Of a DNA stretch of 64,000 nt, positions 25,407-33,093 are shown in pieces (within the stretch, counting starts at the first letter, position 1; each line of letters begins with the position of its first letter). The notes beneath the pieces are model-generated. The model was not told where the DNA came from. It worked only from the letters and a program-made list of their open reading frames with translations, and did not search any database. This stretch comes from Variovorax davisae (lineage in GTDB: Bacteria > Pseudomonadota > Gammaproteobacteria > Burkholderiales > Burkholderiaceae_C), in assembly GCF_030316845.1 (NCBI RefSeq), contig NZ_JASZYS010000012.1, forward strand, positions 124,001 through 188,000, read 5' to 3'. The position numbers and the translations under genes were made by a program.

Positions 25407-26240
25407 ATGAACCAACAAGTGCAGGCATTGCCGGTGGCCGCGCCGGCGTTGAACAGCGCCAGGGCCTTCGCAACCGGCGTCGTGCGCCGCCTGGTGCCGT
25501 GGCTGGTGCCGGTCGGGCTGGTCGTGGTCTGGCAGATCGCCTCATCGCTGGGCTGGCTGTCGACCCGCGTGCTGCCGGCGCCGATCGACGTGCTCAAGGC
25601 CGCCTGGCGGCTGACCGCCTCGGGCGAGCTCTGGACCCACGTCAAGGTCAGTGCCGCGCGCGCGCTGGCCGGCCTCGCGATCGGCGGCGGCCTCGGGCTG
25701 GCGCTGGGCCTGCTCACGGGTTCGGTGCGCTTCTTCGAGACCCTGCTCGACTCCACCATCCAGATGGTGCGCAACATCCCGGCGCTGGCCCTGATCCCGC
25801 TGGTGATCCTGTGGTTCGGCATCGACGAATCGGCCAAGCTGTTCCTGATCGCGGTGTCGGTGTTCTTCCCGATCTACCTCAACACCTTCCACGGCATCCG
25901 CAACGTCGATCCGCAGCTGATCGAGATGGGCCGCACCTACGGCCTCACGCGCTGGCAGCTCTACAAGGAGGTGATCCTGCCGGGCGCGATGTCCTCGATC
26001 CTGGTCGGCCTGCGCTTCTCGCTCGGGCTGATGTGGGTGATCCTGATCGTGGCCGAGACCATCTCGGCGCAGTCGGGCATCGGCTATCTCACGATGAATG
26101 CGCGCGAGTTCCTGCAGACCGACATCGTGCTGGTGGGGATCCTGCTGTACGCGCTGCTCGGCAAGCTGGCCGACCTGTTCGCGCGCGGTCTTGAACGCTG
26201 GTGGCTGCGCTGGCACCCGGCCTATGGAGTGACGAAATGA
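25407..26240 (+). CDS. ssuC: Aliphatic sulfonate ABC transporter permease
   Basis: This 277-residue permease has about six membrane helices and the binding-protein-dependent EAA-like loop EMGRTYGLTRWQLYKEVILPGAMSSI. It starts at an ATG behind GAGGAG, 9 bases after ssuD, and its end overlaps ssuB (ATGA). It forms the inner-membrane channel for sulfonates. Confidence 0.93.
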   Translation: MNQQVQALPVAAPALNSARAFATGVVRRLVPWLVPVGLVVVWQIASSLGWLSTRVLPAPIDVLKAAWRLTASGELWTHVKVSAARALAGLAIGGGLGLALGLLTGSVRFFETLLDSTIQMVRNIPALALIPLVILWFGIDESAKLFLIAVSVFFPIYLNTFHGIRNVDPQLIEMGRTYGLTRWQLYKEVILPGAMSSILVGLRFSLGLMWVILIVAETISAQSGIGYLTMNAREFLQTDIVLVGILLYALLGKLADLFARGLERWWLRWHPAYGVTK

Positions 26241-27064
26241 GTGCAGTGCTGCAACCGACCCCCGAGGACGCCGGTGGCGTGCGCCTCGACATCCGTTCCC
26301 TGCGCAAGCGCTACGGCGAGCGCGAGGTGCTGCGCAACACGCAGCTGCACATCGAGCCCGGCCAGTTCATCGCCATCGTGGGCCGCAGCGGCTGCGGCAA
26401 GAGCACCCTGCTGCGCCTGGTGGCCGGCCTGGAGCCCGCCACCGAAGGCACGCTGCAGGTCGACGGCCAGGCCATCGACGGCCTGCACGACGACACCCGG
26501 ATCATGTTCCAGGAAGCGCGCCTGCTGCCCTGGCGCCGCGTCATCGACAACGTCACCCTCGGGCTGCCGCCCGAGAGCCGGGCGCGCGGCGAGGAAGTGC
26601 TGGCGCAGGTCGGTCTGGCCGAGCGGCGCGGCGAATGGCCGGCGCGGCTGTCGGGCGGCCAGCGCCAGCGCGTCGCGCTGGCCCGGGCGCTGGTGCACCG
26701 CCCGCGGCTGCTGCTGCTCGACGAGCCGCTGGGCGCGCTGGACGCGCTGACGCGCATCGAGATGCACCGGCTCATCGAAGGGCTGTGGCTGCGCCATCGC
26801 TTCACGGCGCTGCTGGTCACGCACGACGTGCAGGAGGCGGTGGCATTGGCCGACCGCGTGATCCTGATCGAGGACGGCCGCATCGCGCTCGACGAGAACA
26901 TCACGCTGGCCAGGCCGCGCTCGCAGGGCGATGCGGCCTTCGCGGCGATCGAGAAACGCATCCTCGACCGCGTGCTGCAGAAGCCCGACGCAGGCGAAGC
27001 CGAGCCTGCCAACGACACCCGTTGGGCCGACGGACCCGCGCACGTGCTGCGCTGGGCCGTCTGA
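26237..27064 (+). CDS. ssuB: Aliphatic sulfonate ABC transporter ATP-binding protein
   Basis: The ATG at 26237 overlaps the ssuC stop and gives 275 residues; a longer frame from 26201 is not needed. Walker A is GRSGCGKS, the Q-loop FQEARLLPWR, signature LSGGQRQR, Walker B LLLLDEP and switch VTHDVQEA. The phrase MFQEARLLPWRRVIDNV is characteristic of SsuB/TauB ATPases. It is the last gene of the ssu cluster before a Mop protein. Confidence 0.94.
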   Translation: MSAVLQPTPEDAGGVRLDIRSLRKRYGEREVLRNTQLHIEPGQFIAIVGRSGCGKSTLLRLVAGLEPATEGTLQVDGQAIDGLHDDTRIMFQEARLLPWRRVIDNVTLGLPPESRARGEEVLAQVGLAERRGEWPARLSGGQRQRVALARALVHRPRLLLLDEPLGALDALTRIEMHRLIEGLWLRHRFTALLVTHDVQEAVALADRVILIEDGRIALDENITLARPRSQGDAAFAAIEKRILDRVLQKPDAGEAEPANDTRWADGPAHVLRWAV

Positions 27065-27100
27065 CCCCCCATTTTTCCCCACCCACCCAAGGAGTTTTCC

Positions 27101-27316
27101 ATGTCCATCCAGGCCATCAACGTGCGCAACCAGTTCAAGGGCAAGGTCCGAGAGATCATCCGCGGCGATGTCGTCTCCGAAGTCGACGTCGAGACCGCGT
27201 GGGGCATCGTGACCTCGGTGATCACCACCCGCTCGGTCGACGAGCTGCAGCTCAAGCCCGGCTCCGATGTGGTCGCGCTGGTGAAGTCGACCGAGGTGTC
27301 GATCGCCAAGCTCTGA
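27101..27316 (+). CDS. Molybdopterin/molybdate-binding protein with a single Mop (TOBE) domain
   Basis: The 71-residue product begins MSIQAINVRNQFKGKVREI and continues VVSEVDVETAWGIVTSVITTRSVDELQLKPGSDVVALVKSTEVSIAKL in family style; this is one Mop repeat, the molbindin fold. Such proteins store or buffer molybdate or tungstate oxyanions. It starts behind AAGGAG, 36 bases after ssuB, and is followed by a terminator, so it is the last cistron of the ssu transcript. A link between an oxyanion binder and sulfur supply is plausible because molybdate resembles sulfate. Confidence 0.9.
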   Translation: MSIQAINVRNQFKGKVREIIRGDVVSEVDVETAWGIVTSVITTRSVDELQLKPGSDVVALVKSTEVSIAKL

Positions 27317-27330
27317 GCCTCGCGCAGGGG

Positions 27331-27353
27331 AGAGGCCCGGTTCGGGCTTTTCT
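27331..27353 (+). terminator. Rho-independent terminator after mop gene
   Basis: The hairpin GCCCG-GTT-CGGGC (27335-27347, extended by weak A-T and G-T pairs) is followed by TTTTCTTT. It closes the sbp-ssu-mop transcript, 15 bases after the mop stop codon. Confidence 0.65.
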
Positions 27354-27360
27354 TTGGGTT

Positions 27361-27381
27361 TACCCTGTATAGACAGGTATA
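27361..27381. promoter_or_regulatory. Palindromic operator upstream of amino-acid permease, GntR/HutC-like
   Basis: CCTGT-ATAG-ACAGG (27364-27377) is a near-perfect palindrome about 110 bases before the permease start. Its core GTATAGAC agrees with the GTnTAnAC consensus remembered for the HutC branch of GntR regulators. No GntR gene is in the window, so the regulator is an inference. Confidence 0.4.
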
Positions 27382-27484
27382 TCCGTTGAATTGAGAATCG
27401 GCGCAGCCGTTGTCCACCTCGAATCGAAAGAAAGCCTATGCGCATCTGATCCGCACCGTGAGTCAACCAAGGGAGAAACAAAAA

Positions 27485-28924
27485 ATGAGAGTTGCACAAC
27501 ACAAAGAGTTGAAGCAGGGGCTGAGTCGCCGCCACATCCTGTTCATCGCATTGGGCTCGGCCATCGGCACCGGGCTCTTCTACGGTTCGGCCAAGGCGAT
27601 CCAGCTGGCGGGGCCGTCGGTCATCCTGGCCTACCTGCTGGCCGGCGCCGCGGTCTTCATCGTGATGCGGGCGCTGGGAGAGATGGTGCTCCACCAGCCG
27701 CTGCCCGGTTCCTTCGGCGGCTATGCCAGCCACTACATGAACCCGCTCGCGGGCTTCCTGACCGGCTGGACCTACATCATCGAGATGGTGCTGGTCTGCA
27801 TCGCCGACGTGATCGCGTTCTCGATCTACATGGGGCTCTGGTTTCCGGACGTGGCGCCATGGCTCTGGTCGCTCGGCATCACGCTGATCATTGCCGGCCT
27901 GAACCTGTGCGCGGTGAGGATGTTCGGCGAGATGGAGTTCTGGCTGTCGCTGATCAAGGTGGCCGCGATCGGCGCGATGATCGCCGGCGGGGCCTGGATC
28001 ATCTTCTTCGGCTTCAGCTCGACGGCTTCCGACGGCAGCGCGGTCCGGCATGCGGCCACCGGCATCTCGAACCTGTGGTCGCATGGGGGCTGGTTCCCGA
28101 ATGGCCTGCTGGGCTTCGTCTCGGCCTTCGCCGTGGTGATGTTCGCCTTCGGCGGCATCGAGATCATCGGACTGACGACCGCCGAGGCGCAGCAGCCGGA
28201 AAAGAACATCCCGCGCGCGATCAACAGCGTGCCGTCGCGCATCCTGATCTTCTACGTGGGCACGATGTTCGTGCTGATGTCGATCTACCCGTGGAACGAG
28301 ATCACCGGCGCGAGCAGCCCGCTGGTCCAGATCTTCGGCAGCATCGGCGTCGCTTCGGCGGCCCAGATCCTGAACGTGGTGGTGATCACCGCCGCGGTGT
28401 CGGCGATCAACAGCGACCTGTTCGGCGCCGCCCGCATGATGTATGGCCTGGCCAAGCACAAGCATGCGCCCGACGCGCTCGGCCTCGTGTCGCGGGCCGG
28501 CGTGCCCGTGATCCCGGTGATCGTGATGCTCGGGGCGATGCTGGCCGGCGTGCTCCTGCACAAGCTCTACCCCGAGGGGCTGTTCTTCATCGTCGCCGCG
28601 ATGGCGACCTTCGCCACGGTCTGGGTCTGGCTGATGATCCTGTTGTCGCACTGGTGCATGCGCAGGAAGTTGGCGAAGCAGGAAGCGGCAGGGCTTGCCT
28701 TTCCCGTGCCCTGGTGGCCGGTCGCGCCGGCGGCGGCCATCGGCTTCCTCGCCTTCACCATCGTCCTGCTGGGCGTCAACGAAGCCTCCAGGCCCGCGCT
28801 GTACGCTGGCGTCGTGTGGATCGCAGGGATGAGCTTCGTCTACTGGCGCTTCGTCCGGGGCCGGGAGATTCCGCTCACGACATTGGCCGAGCTCGATGGG
28901 CCGGCCGTGAGAAGGCCGTTCTGA
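27485..28924 (+). CDS. proY: APC-family amino acid permease (ProY/AnsP-like)
   Basis: The ATG at 27485 follows GGGAG at nine bases. The 479-residue protein begins KQGLSRRHILFIALGSAIGTGLFYGSA and has about 12 membrane helices and the APC motif TTAEAQQPEKNIPRAINSV. ProY of enteric bacteria and Pseudomonas transports proline or histidine. ProY, AnsP and aromatic permeases are close, so the exact substrate is not certain. It stands alone between the ssu cluster and cysE, with a HutC-like palindrome upstream. Confidence 0.85.
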   Translation: MRVAQHKELKQGLSRRHILFIALGSAIGTGLFYGSAKAIQLAGPSVILAYLLAGAAVFIVMRALGEMVLHQPLPGSFGGYASHYMNPLAGFLTGWTYIIEMVLVCIADVIAFSIYMGLWFPDVAPWLWSLGITLIIAGLNLCAVRMFGEMEFWLSLIKVAAIGAMIAGGAWIIFFGFSSTASDGSAVRHAATGISNLWSHGGWFPNGLLGFVSAFAVVMFAFGGIEIIGLTTAEAQQPEKNIPRAINSVPSRILIFYVGTMFVLMSIYPWNEITGASSPLVQIFGSIGVASAAQILNVVVITAAVSAINSDLFGAARMMYGLAKHKHAPDALGLVSRAGVPVIPVIVMLGAMLAGVLLHKLYPEGLFFIVAAMATFATVWVWLMILLSHWCMRRKLAKQEAAGLAFPVPWWPVAPAAAIGFLAFTIVLLGVNEASRPALYAGVVWIAGMSFVYWRFVRGREIPLTTLAELDGPAVRRPF

Positions 28925-28998
28925 CGGCAAGAAACCCGCTCGCCGTGGGGTCTTGCGCGATGGTGCATCGTCGGGACCCCACGACTGGAGGAGTTCGC

Positions 28999-29913
28999 AT
29001 GTCTTTGTTCGATGTCGGCGCCATCGTCAGTGCGCTGCACGATGCGCGTGACGAGTGGCGCGATTCGCAGCGGCGCTCGCGCGAGCCCGGCAGCCGCGAG
29101 TTTCCGTCGCGCGAGGCGCTCGCGGACATCGTCGAGTCGCTCAAGGGCGCGCTGTTCCCGATGCGCCTCGGGCCGCCCGACCTGCGCCACGAGAGCGAGG
29201 ATTTCTATGTCGGCTACACGCTCGACTCGGCCCTCAACGCCCTGTTGAACCAGGCCCGGCTCGAGCTGCGCTACACGGCGCGCCACGAGCCGCGCGCGGC
29301 CGAGGACATCGACGCCCAGGCCGGCGCCGCGGTGCGCGAATTCGCCGCCGCGCTGCCGGGCATCCGGCGCCTGCTCGACGGCGACGTGCTGGCGGCCTTC
29401 CAGGGCGACCCGGCGGCGCGCAGCGTCGACGAGGTGCTGCTGTGCTATCCGGGCATCCTGGCCATGATCCATCACCGCATCGCGCACCAGCTCTACGGCC
29501 TCGGCCTGCCGCTGCTGGCGCGCATCGCGGCCGAGCTGGCGCATGCCCAGACCGGCATCGACATCCATCCGGGCGCGAAGATCGACGCCGGTTTCTTCAT
29601 CGACCACGGCACGGGCGTGGTGATCGGCGAGACCGCGGTGATCGGCAAGCGGGTGCGCATCTACCAGGCCGTCACGCTGGGCGCCAAGCGCTTCCCGACC
29701 GATGCCGAAGGCCACCTGCAGAAGGGCCTGCCGCGCCATCCGGTGGTCGAGGACGACGTCGTGATCTATGCCGGCGCCACCATCCTGGGCCGGGTGACGC
29801 TGGGCAAGGGCGCGACCATCGGCGGCAACGTCTGGATCACCGACGACGTGCCGCCCGGCGCCGGCGTGACGCAGGCCACCCTGCAGAATGCGCCGCAGCG
29901 GCGGCCGGTCTGA
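28999..29913 (+). CDS. cysE: Serine O-acetyltransferase, EpsC/SrpH type
   Basis: This 304-residue enzyme starts at an ATG behind GGAGGAG. The N-terminal helical half precedes a left-handed beta-helix with hexapeptide repeats (GIDIHPGAKIDAGFFIDHGTGVVIGETAVIG and IYAGATILGRVTLGKGATIGGNVWI). Catalytic His in DHGTG and the HP motif IHPGA are present. It acetylates serine for cysteine synthesis, the acceptor for sulfide made by CysI. It belongs to the longer epsC group rather than the E. coli CysE type. Confidence 0.9.
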   Translation: MSLFDVGAIVSALHDARDEWRDSQRRSREPGSREFPSREALADIVESLKGALFPMRLGPPDLRHESEDFYVGYTLDSALNALLNQARLELRYTARHEPRAAEDIDAQAGAAVREFAAALPGIRRLLDGDVLAAFQGDPAARSVDEVLLCYPGILAMIHHRIAHQLYGLGLPLLARIAAELAHAQTGIDIHPGAKIDAGFFIDHGTGVVIGETAVIGKRVRIYQAVTLGAKRFPTDAEGHLQKGLPRHPVVEDDVVIYAGATILGRVTLGKGATIGGNVWITDDVPPGAGVTQATLQNAPQRRPV

Positions 29914-29994
29914 GGTGAATGTCTTGCGGCCGGCGTATGGTGCGGCCTGCAGAATTCGTCTTTGTCTTCTTCAACCCGTTCCCAAGGAGTCTTC

Positions 29995-30549
29995 ATGAGC
30001 CAGAAAAAGATCGCTGTCGTCATCGGCAGCCTGCGCAAGGATTCGCTGAACCGCAAGCTGGCGCTGGCGATCGCGCATCTCGCGCCGGAGGATTTCACCT
30101 TCGAGCATGTGCGCATCGACGACCTGCCGCTGTACAACCAGGACGACGACGGCAAGCAGGCGCCGTCGGTGCTGCGCCTGAAGACCGAGATCGCGGCCGC
30201 GGACGGCCTGCTGTTCGTGACGCCGGAATACAACCGCTCGATTCCGGGCGTGCTCAAGAACGCGCTGGACAATGCCTCCCGGCCCTACGGCCAGAGCGCC
30301 TGGGCCGGCAAGCCGGCCGGCGTGGTGGGGGTGTCGGTGGGCACGGTCGGCACCGCCGCGGCGCAGCAGCACTTGCGGCCGATCCTGGCCTACCTCGACG
30401 TGCCGACGATGGGCCAGCCCGAGGTCTTCATCCAGAACAAGGAAGGCCTGTTCGACGACAAGGGCCATATCGCCGAGGGCAGCAAGCAGTTCCTGCAGGG
30501 CTGGGTCGACAAGTACGTGGCCTGGATCAAGACCCACACCGGCAAGTAG
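29995..30549 (+). CDS. NADPH-dependent FMN reductase (ChrR/YieF-like quinone reductase family)
   Basis: The 184-residue flavodoxin-like protein has the FMN phosphate loop GSLRKDSLNRKLA (residues about 11-23), the LLFVTPEYNRSIPGVLKNALD motif and the closing HLRPILAYLDVPTM. Members reduce FMN, quinones, chromate or azo dyes with NAD(P)H as soluble dimers. It starts behind AAGGAG and ends at a strong terminator. It is a second flavin reductase near the sulfur genes, but nothing ties it to SsuD. Confidence 0.87.
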   Translation: MSQKKIAVVIGSLRKDSLNRKLALAIAHLAPEDFTFEHVRIDDLPLYNQDDDGKQAPSVLRLKTEIAAADGLLFVTPEYNRSIPGVLKNALDNASRPYGQSAWAGKPAGVVGVSVGTVGTAAAQQHLRPILAYLDVPTMGQPEVFIQNKEGLFDDKGHIAEGSKQFLQGWVDKYVAWIKTHTGK

Positions 30550-30561
30550 GGCGGCACAACG

Positions 30562-30600
30562 CGAAAGGGACGGCCCGCTCGATGCGGGTCGTCCCTTTCG
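30562..30600. terminator. Strong hairpin terminator shared by convergent flavin reductase genes
   Basis: Arms CGAAAGGGACGGCCCGC and GCGGGTCGTCCCTTTCG pair over 17 bases with one mismatch around a five-base loop (TCGAT). It lies between the convergent genes ending at 30549 and 30634 and can stop both; the A/T-rich inner arm ends give partial T tracts in each direction. Confidence 0.7.
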
Positions 30601-30633
30601 TTCGACCGGACGCGCGGTGCGTCCGGGCCGGGA

Positions 30634-31281
30634 TCAGGCTGCCAGCGTGGCCTGGTCCTGGTTCGCCGCCTTGCCGGTCGCGACCGCGATGTCGGCACGG
30701 GCGGCTTGCAGGGCGGCGGCCTTGGCCGCATCGCCCATCCCGATGCCTTCGGCGCGCACGAAGCGCACGTCGGTGATGCCGAAGAAGCCGAAGATCACCT
30801 TCAGGTAGCTTTCCTGGTGCTCCATCGCCTGGCCGCCTTCGCTGGTCGAGTACATGCCGCCGCGGGTCGAGGCCACGATCACGGTCTTGCCGGTCGCCAG
30901 GCCGACCGGGCCCTTGTCGGTGTACTTGAAGGTGCGGCCGGTCTGCGCCAGGCGGTCGATCCAGGCCTTGAGCTGGGTCGGCACCGTGAAGTTGTAGAGC
31001 GGGGCGCCGATGACGATCACGTCGGCCGCCAGGAACTGCGTCACCAACCGCTCGGAGACTTCGTTCTCGCGCCGCTGGGCTTCGGTCGGCTCGGCCTGGA
31101 CGCCGACCTTGATGCCGAGCGCGTCGGCGCTGAAATGGTTGGGCGTGTCGACCGCCAGGTCGAGGTAGTCGACCGTGGTGTGCGGGTGCGCCTTGCGCCA
31201 GTCGGCCACGATTTCGGCGGTGAGTTGGCGGGAGACGGAGTTGGTTCCGAGGACGCTGGAATCGACGTGCAGGAGTTTCAT
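30634..31281 (-). CDS. azoR: FMN-dependent NADH-azoreductase
   Basis: Starting at ATG 31281 (MKLLHVDSSVLG) gives 215 residues; an ATG two codons earlier has no ribosome-site spacing. The FMN loop SSVLGTNSVSRQL, the segment IGAPLYNFTVPTQLKAWIDRLAQTGRTF and VASTRGGMYS are typical of AzoR. The enzyme reduces quinones and azo bonds in two-electron steps. It is divergent from a LysR regulator, the usual arrangement for regulator-controlled azoR. Confidence 0.93.
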   Translation of the reverse strand: MKLLHVDSSVLGTNSVSRQLTAEIVADWRKAHPHTTVDYLDLAVDTPNHFSADALGIKVGVQAEPTEAQRRENEVSERLVTQFLAADVIVIGAPLYNFTVPTQLKAWIDRLAQTGRTFKYTDKGPVGLATGKTVIVASTRGGMYSTSEGGQAMEHQESYLKVIFGFFGITDVRFVRAEGIGMGDAAKAAALQAARADIAVATGKAANQDQATLAA

Positions 31282-31334
31282 GATCATTGCTTTCTTTGAA
31301 AGCGCCGGCACGGAAATCGGTCGGCGTGGGATGA

Positions 31335-31363
31335 ATTCTATTTTTGTGGCGATTGATTGATAA
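31335..31363 (-). promoter_or_regulatory. Candidate azoR promoter
   Basis: On the minus strand TTATCA (31363-31358) and TAGAAT (31340-31335) are 17 bases apart. The region between azoR and the LysR gene is AT-rich, and the -35 overlaps GATTGATTGATAAG, a possible LysR contact site. Confidence 0.4.
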
Positions 31364-31410
31364 GTCTGCAAAAATGGCTTAGTTCGTTCCATCAATAGGA
31401 CAATGAGCCG

Positions 31411-32328
31411 ATGCCAGACCTGAACGACATGGTGTTTTTCGCCGAGGTCGCCGAACGTGGCGGCTTCGCGGCCGCCAGCCGGGCCCTCGGCGTGCCCAAG
31501 TCCCGCCTGTCGCGGCGGGTGGCCGACCTGGAGGCGCAGCTCGGCGTCCAGCTGATGCAGCGCAGCACCCGGCGCCTGTCGCTGACGCCGGCCGGCGAGA
31601 TCTACCTCAAGCACTGCGCGGCGATGCGCGATGCCGCCCAGGCGGCGGCCGAGGCGGTGGCCCAGATCCAGACCGAGCCGAGCGGCACGGTGCGGCTCAC
31701 CTGCCCGGTCACGCTGGCCCACAGCAGCGTCGGGCCGCTGCTGCCGGAATTCATGCGGCGCCATCCGCAGGTCCGGGTCGAGATGCGGGTGCTGAACCGG
31801 CCGGTCGATCCGGTCGAGGAGGGCGTCGACCTGGCCCTGCGGGTGCGCCCGGCGATCGAGGACAGCGCGACCCTGGTGGCGAAGAATTTCGGCGTCAGCC
31901 GCGGCCTGCTGGTCGCCAGTCCCGAGTTGATGCGGCGCCAGGGCCCGGTGGCGCTGCCGGCCGACCTCGCCAGGCTCGACACCGTCGCCATGTCGACCGG
32001 CGAAGGCCGGGCCAGCTGGCGGCTCGAAGGGCCGAGCGGCAAGGTGGTGGTCCACACCCACACGCCGCGCTATGTCGCCGACGACCTGCTGACGCTCAAG
32101 TTCGCGGTGGTGCAGGGGGTCGGCGCCTCGGTCATGCCGGACTACATGTGCCGCCGGGAGATCAATGCCGGCAAGCTGGTGGAGGTGCTGCCGGGCTGGG
32201 GGCCGGCGCCCGGGATCTGCCACGCCGTGTTCCCGGCCCGCCGCGCCCTGGTGCCGGCGGTGCGCCGCCTGATCGACTTCCTGGTCGAGAACCTGGACGG
32301 GGCGGAGCCGCACCATCTGGCGGAATGA
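31411..32328 (+). CDS. LysR-family transcriptional regulator
   Basis: The 305-residue protein has an N-terminal winged helix (DMVFFAEVAERGGFAAASRALGVPKSRLSRRVADLEAQLG in family style, residues about 5-45) and a periplasmic-binding-like effector domain. The signature RSTRRLSLTPAGEIYL is typical of the group that controls adjacent quinone or azo reductases. It is divergent from azoR (129-base spacer) and probably regulates it. Confidence 0.9.
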   Translation: MPDLNDMVFFAEVAERGGFAAASRALGVPKSRLSRRVADLEAQLGVQLMQRSTRRLSLTPAGEIYLKHCAAMRDAAQAAAEAVAQIQTEPSGTVRLTCPVTLAHSSVGPLLPEFMRRHPQVRVEMRVLNRPVDPVEEGVDLALRVRPAIEDSATLVAKNFGVSRGLLVASPELMRRQGPVALPADLARLDTVAMSTGEGRASWRLEGPSGKVVVHTHTPRYVADDLLTLKFAVVQGVGASVMPDYMCRREINAGKLVEVLPGWGPAPGICHAVFPARRALVPAVRRLIDFLVENLDGAEPHHLAE

Positions 32329-32356
32329 GTCTGCTTATGTCAAGAAACCCATATTC

Positions 32357-32403
32357 AAACAATTAGATATTCGTTTGTCGTTGAAGCGATGGTTCGGACA
32401 ATG
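32357..32403 (+). promoter_or_regulatory. Promoter and inverted repeat upstream of second sulfate operon
   Basis: TTGTCG (32376-32381) and GACAAT (32398-32403) are 16 bases apart. Overlapping the -35 side is an inverted repeat with arms CAAAC (32357-32361) and GTTTG (32374-32378) around an AT-rich core, unlike the GC-rich surroundings. A LysR-type sulfur regulator is a reasonable guess. The 18-codon leader ORF begins 28 bases after the -10. Confidence 0.42.
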
Positions 32404-32430
32404 GCGCTCCCACCCTGAGAGAGAACGACC

Positions 32431-32487
32431 ATGCCCACCCCGCGCCTCGGCGACACCGCCGCCGTCTTCCCCCGTGTCCGCGCCTGA
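32431..32487 (+). CDS. 18-codon leader ORF upstream of the sulfate transport operon
   Basis: An ATG at 32431 with a good ribosome site (GAGAGAG, about seven bases away) opens an 18-residue frame, MPTPRLGDTAAVFPRVRA, that ends at TGA 32487. It lies between a likely promoter and the hydrolase GTG at 32515, only 27 bases downstream. It may be a leader peptide that adjusts expression, or simply the remains of an earlier start. It has no Cys or Met after the start, so simple sulfur amino-acid attenuation is unlikely. Confidence 0.35.
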   Translation: MPTPRLGDTAAVFPRVRA

Positions 32488-32514
32488 CGCCGCGCACGAG
32501 CAGGCCAACCGCGC

Positions 32515-33093
32515 GTGAGCAAACCGACCATCGTCATCGTGCCGGGCTGGCGCGATTCCGGCCCCGGCCATTGGCAGAGCCTGTGGGCCGAGCGCATGCA
32601 GGGCGCGGTGCGGGTGGTGCAGGACGACTGGGTTACGCCGAGCCGCGCCGCCTGGGTGGCGACGCTCGAGAAATTGGTGCTCGACAGCCCGGGCCCGGTG
32701 ATCATCGCCGCCCACAGCCTGGGCTGCATCGCCACCACCCACCTGTCCGAGGCGGCCGCGGCGCGGATCCAGGGCGCGCTGCTGGTGGCGCCCGCCGACC
32801 CCGAGCGCCGCGCCGTGTTGAGCGATTTCGCCCCGGTCCCGTTCGCGCCGCTGCCCTACCGCAGCATCCTGGTGGCAAGCAGCAACGACCCCTTCTGCCC
32901 GGTGCGGCTGGCCGGCGCCTATGCCCGGGCCTGGGGGAGCGAATTCGTTCGGATGCAGAATGCCGGCCACATCAACATCGAATCCGGACACGGCGACTGG
33001 CCCCTGGGCCTGGCGCTGCTCCAATCGCTGACCGACGAGCCGACCGCCTTGATGGCCGGCCACAAGAATCCAGAACCCTTGGCAACCCTATGA
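32515..33093 (+). CDS. RBBP9/YdeN-family serine hydrolase
   Basis: The GTG at 32515 opens a 192-residue alpha/beta hydrolase. It begins IVIVPGWRDSGPGHWQSLW, has the nucleophile elbow AAHSLGC, an aspartate in VASSNDPFCP and the final histidine in NAGHINIESGHGDWP. All three catalytic residues are thus visible. The substrate in this family is unknown. The stop overlaps the sbp start (ATGA), so it is translationally coupled to sulfate-binding protein synthesis, which suggests a role in sulfur metabolism. Confidence 0.88.
   Translation: MSKPTIVIVPGWRDSGPGHWQSLWAERMQGAVRVVQDDWVTPSRAAWVATLEKLVLDSPGPVIIAAHSLGCIATTHLSEAAAARIQGALLVAPADPERRAVLSDFAPVPFAPLPYRSILVASSNDPFCPVRLAGAYARAWGSEFVRMQNAGHINIESGHGDWPLGLALLQSLTDEPTALMAGHKNPEPLATL

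Noticed and set aside
29914..29994. Possible terminator between cysE and the flavin reductase
   Set aside because: GCGGCC-containing arms near 29932 do not form a continuous stem with a T tract.
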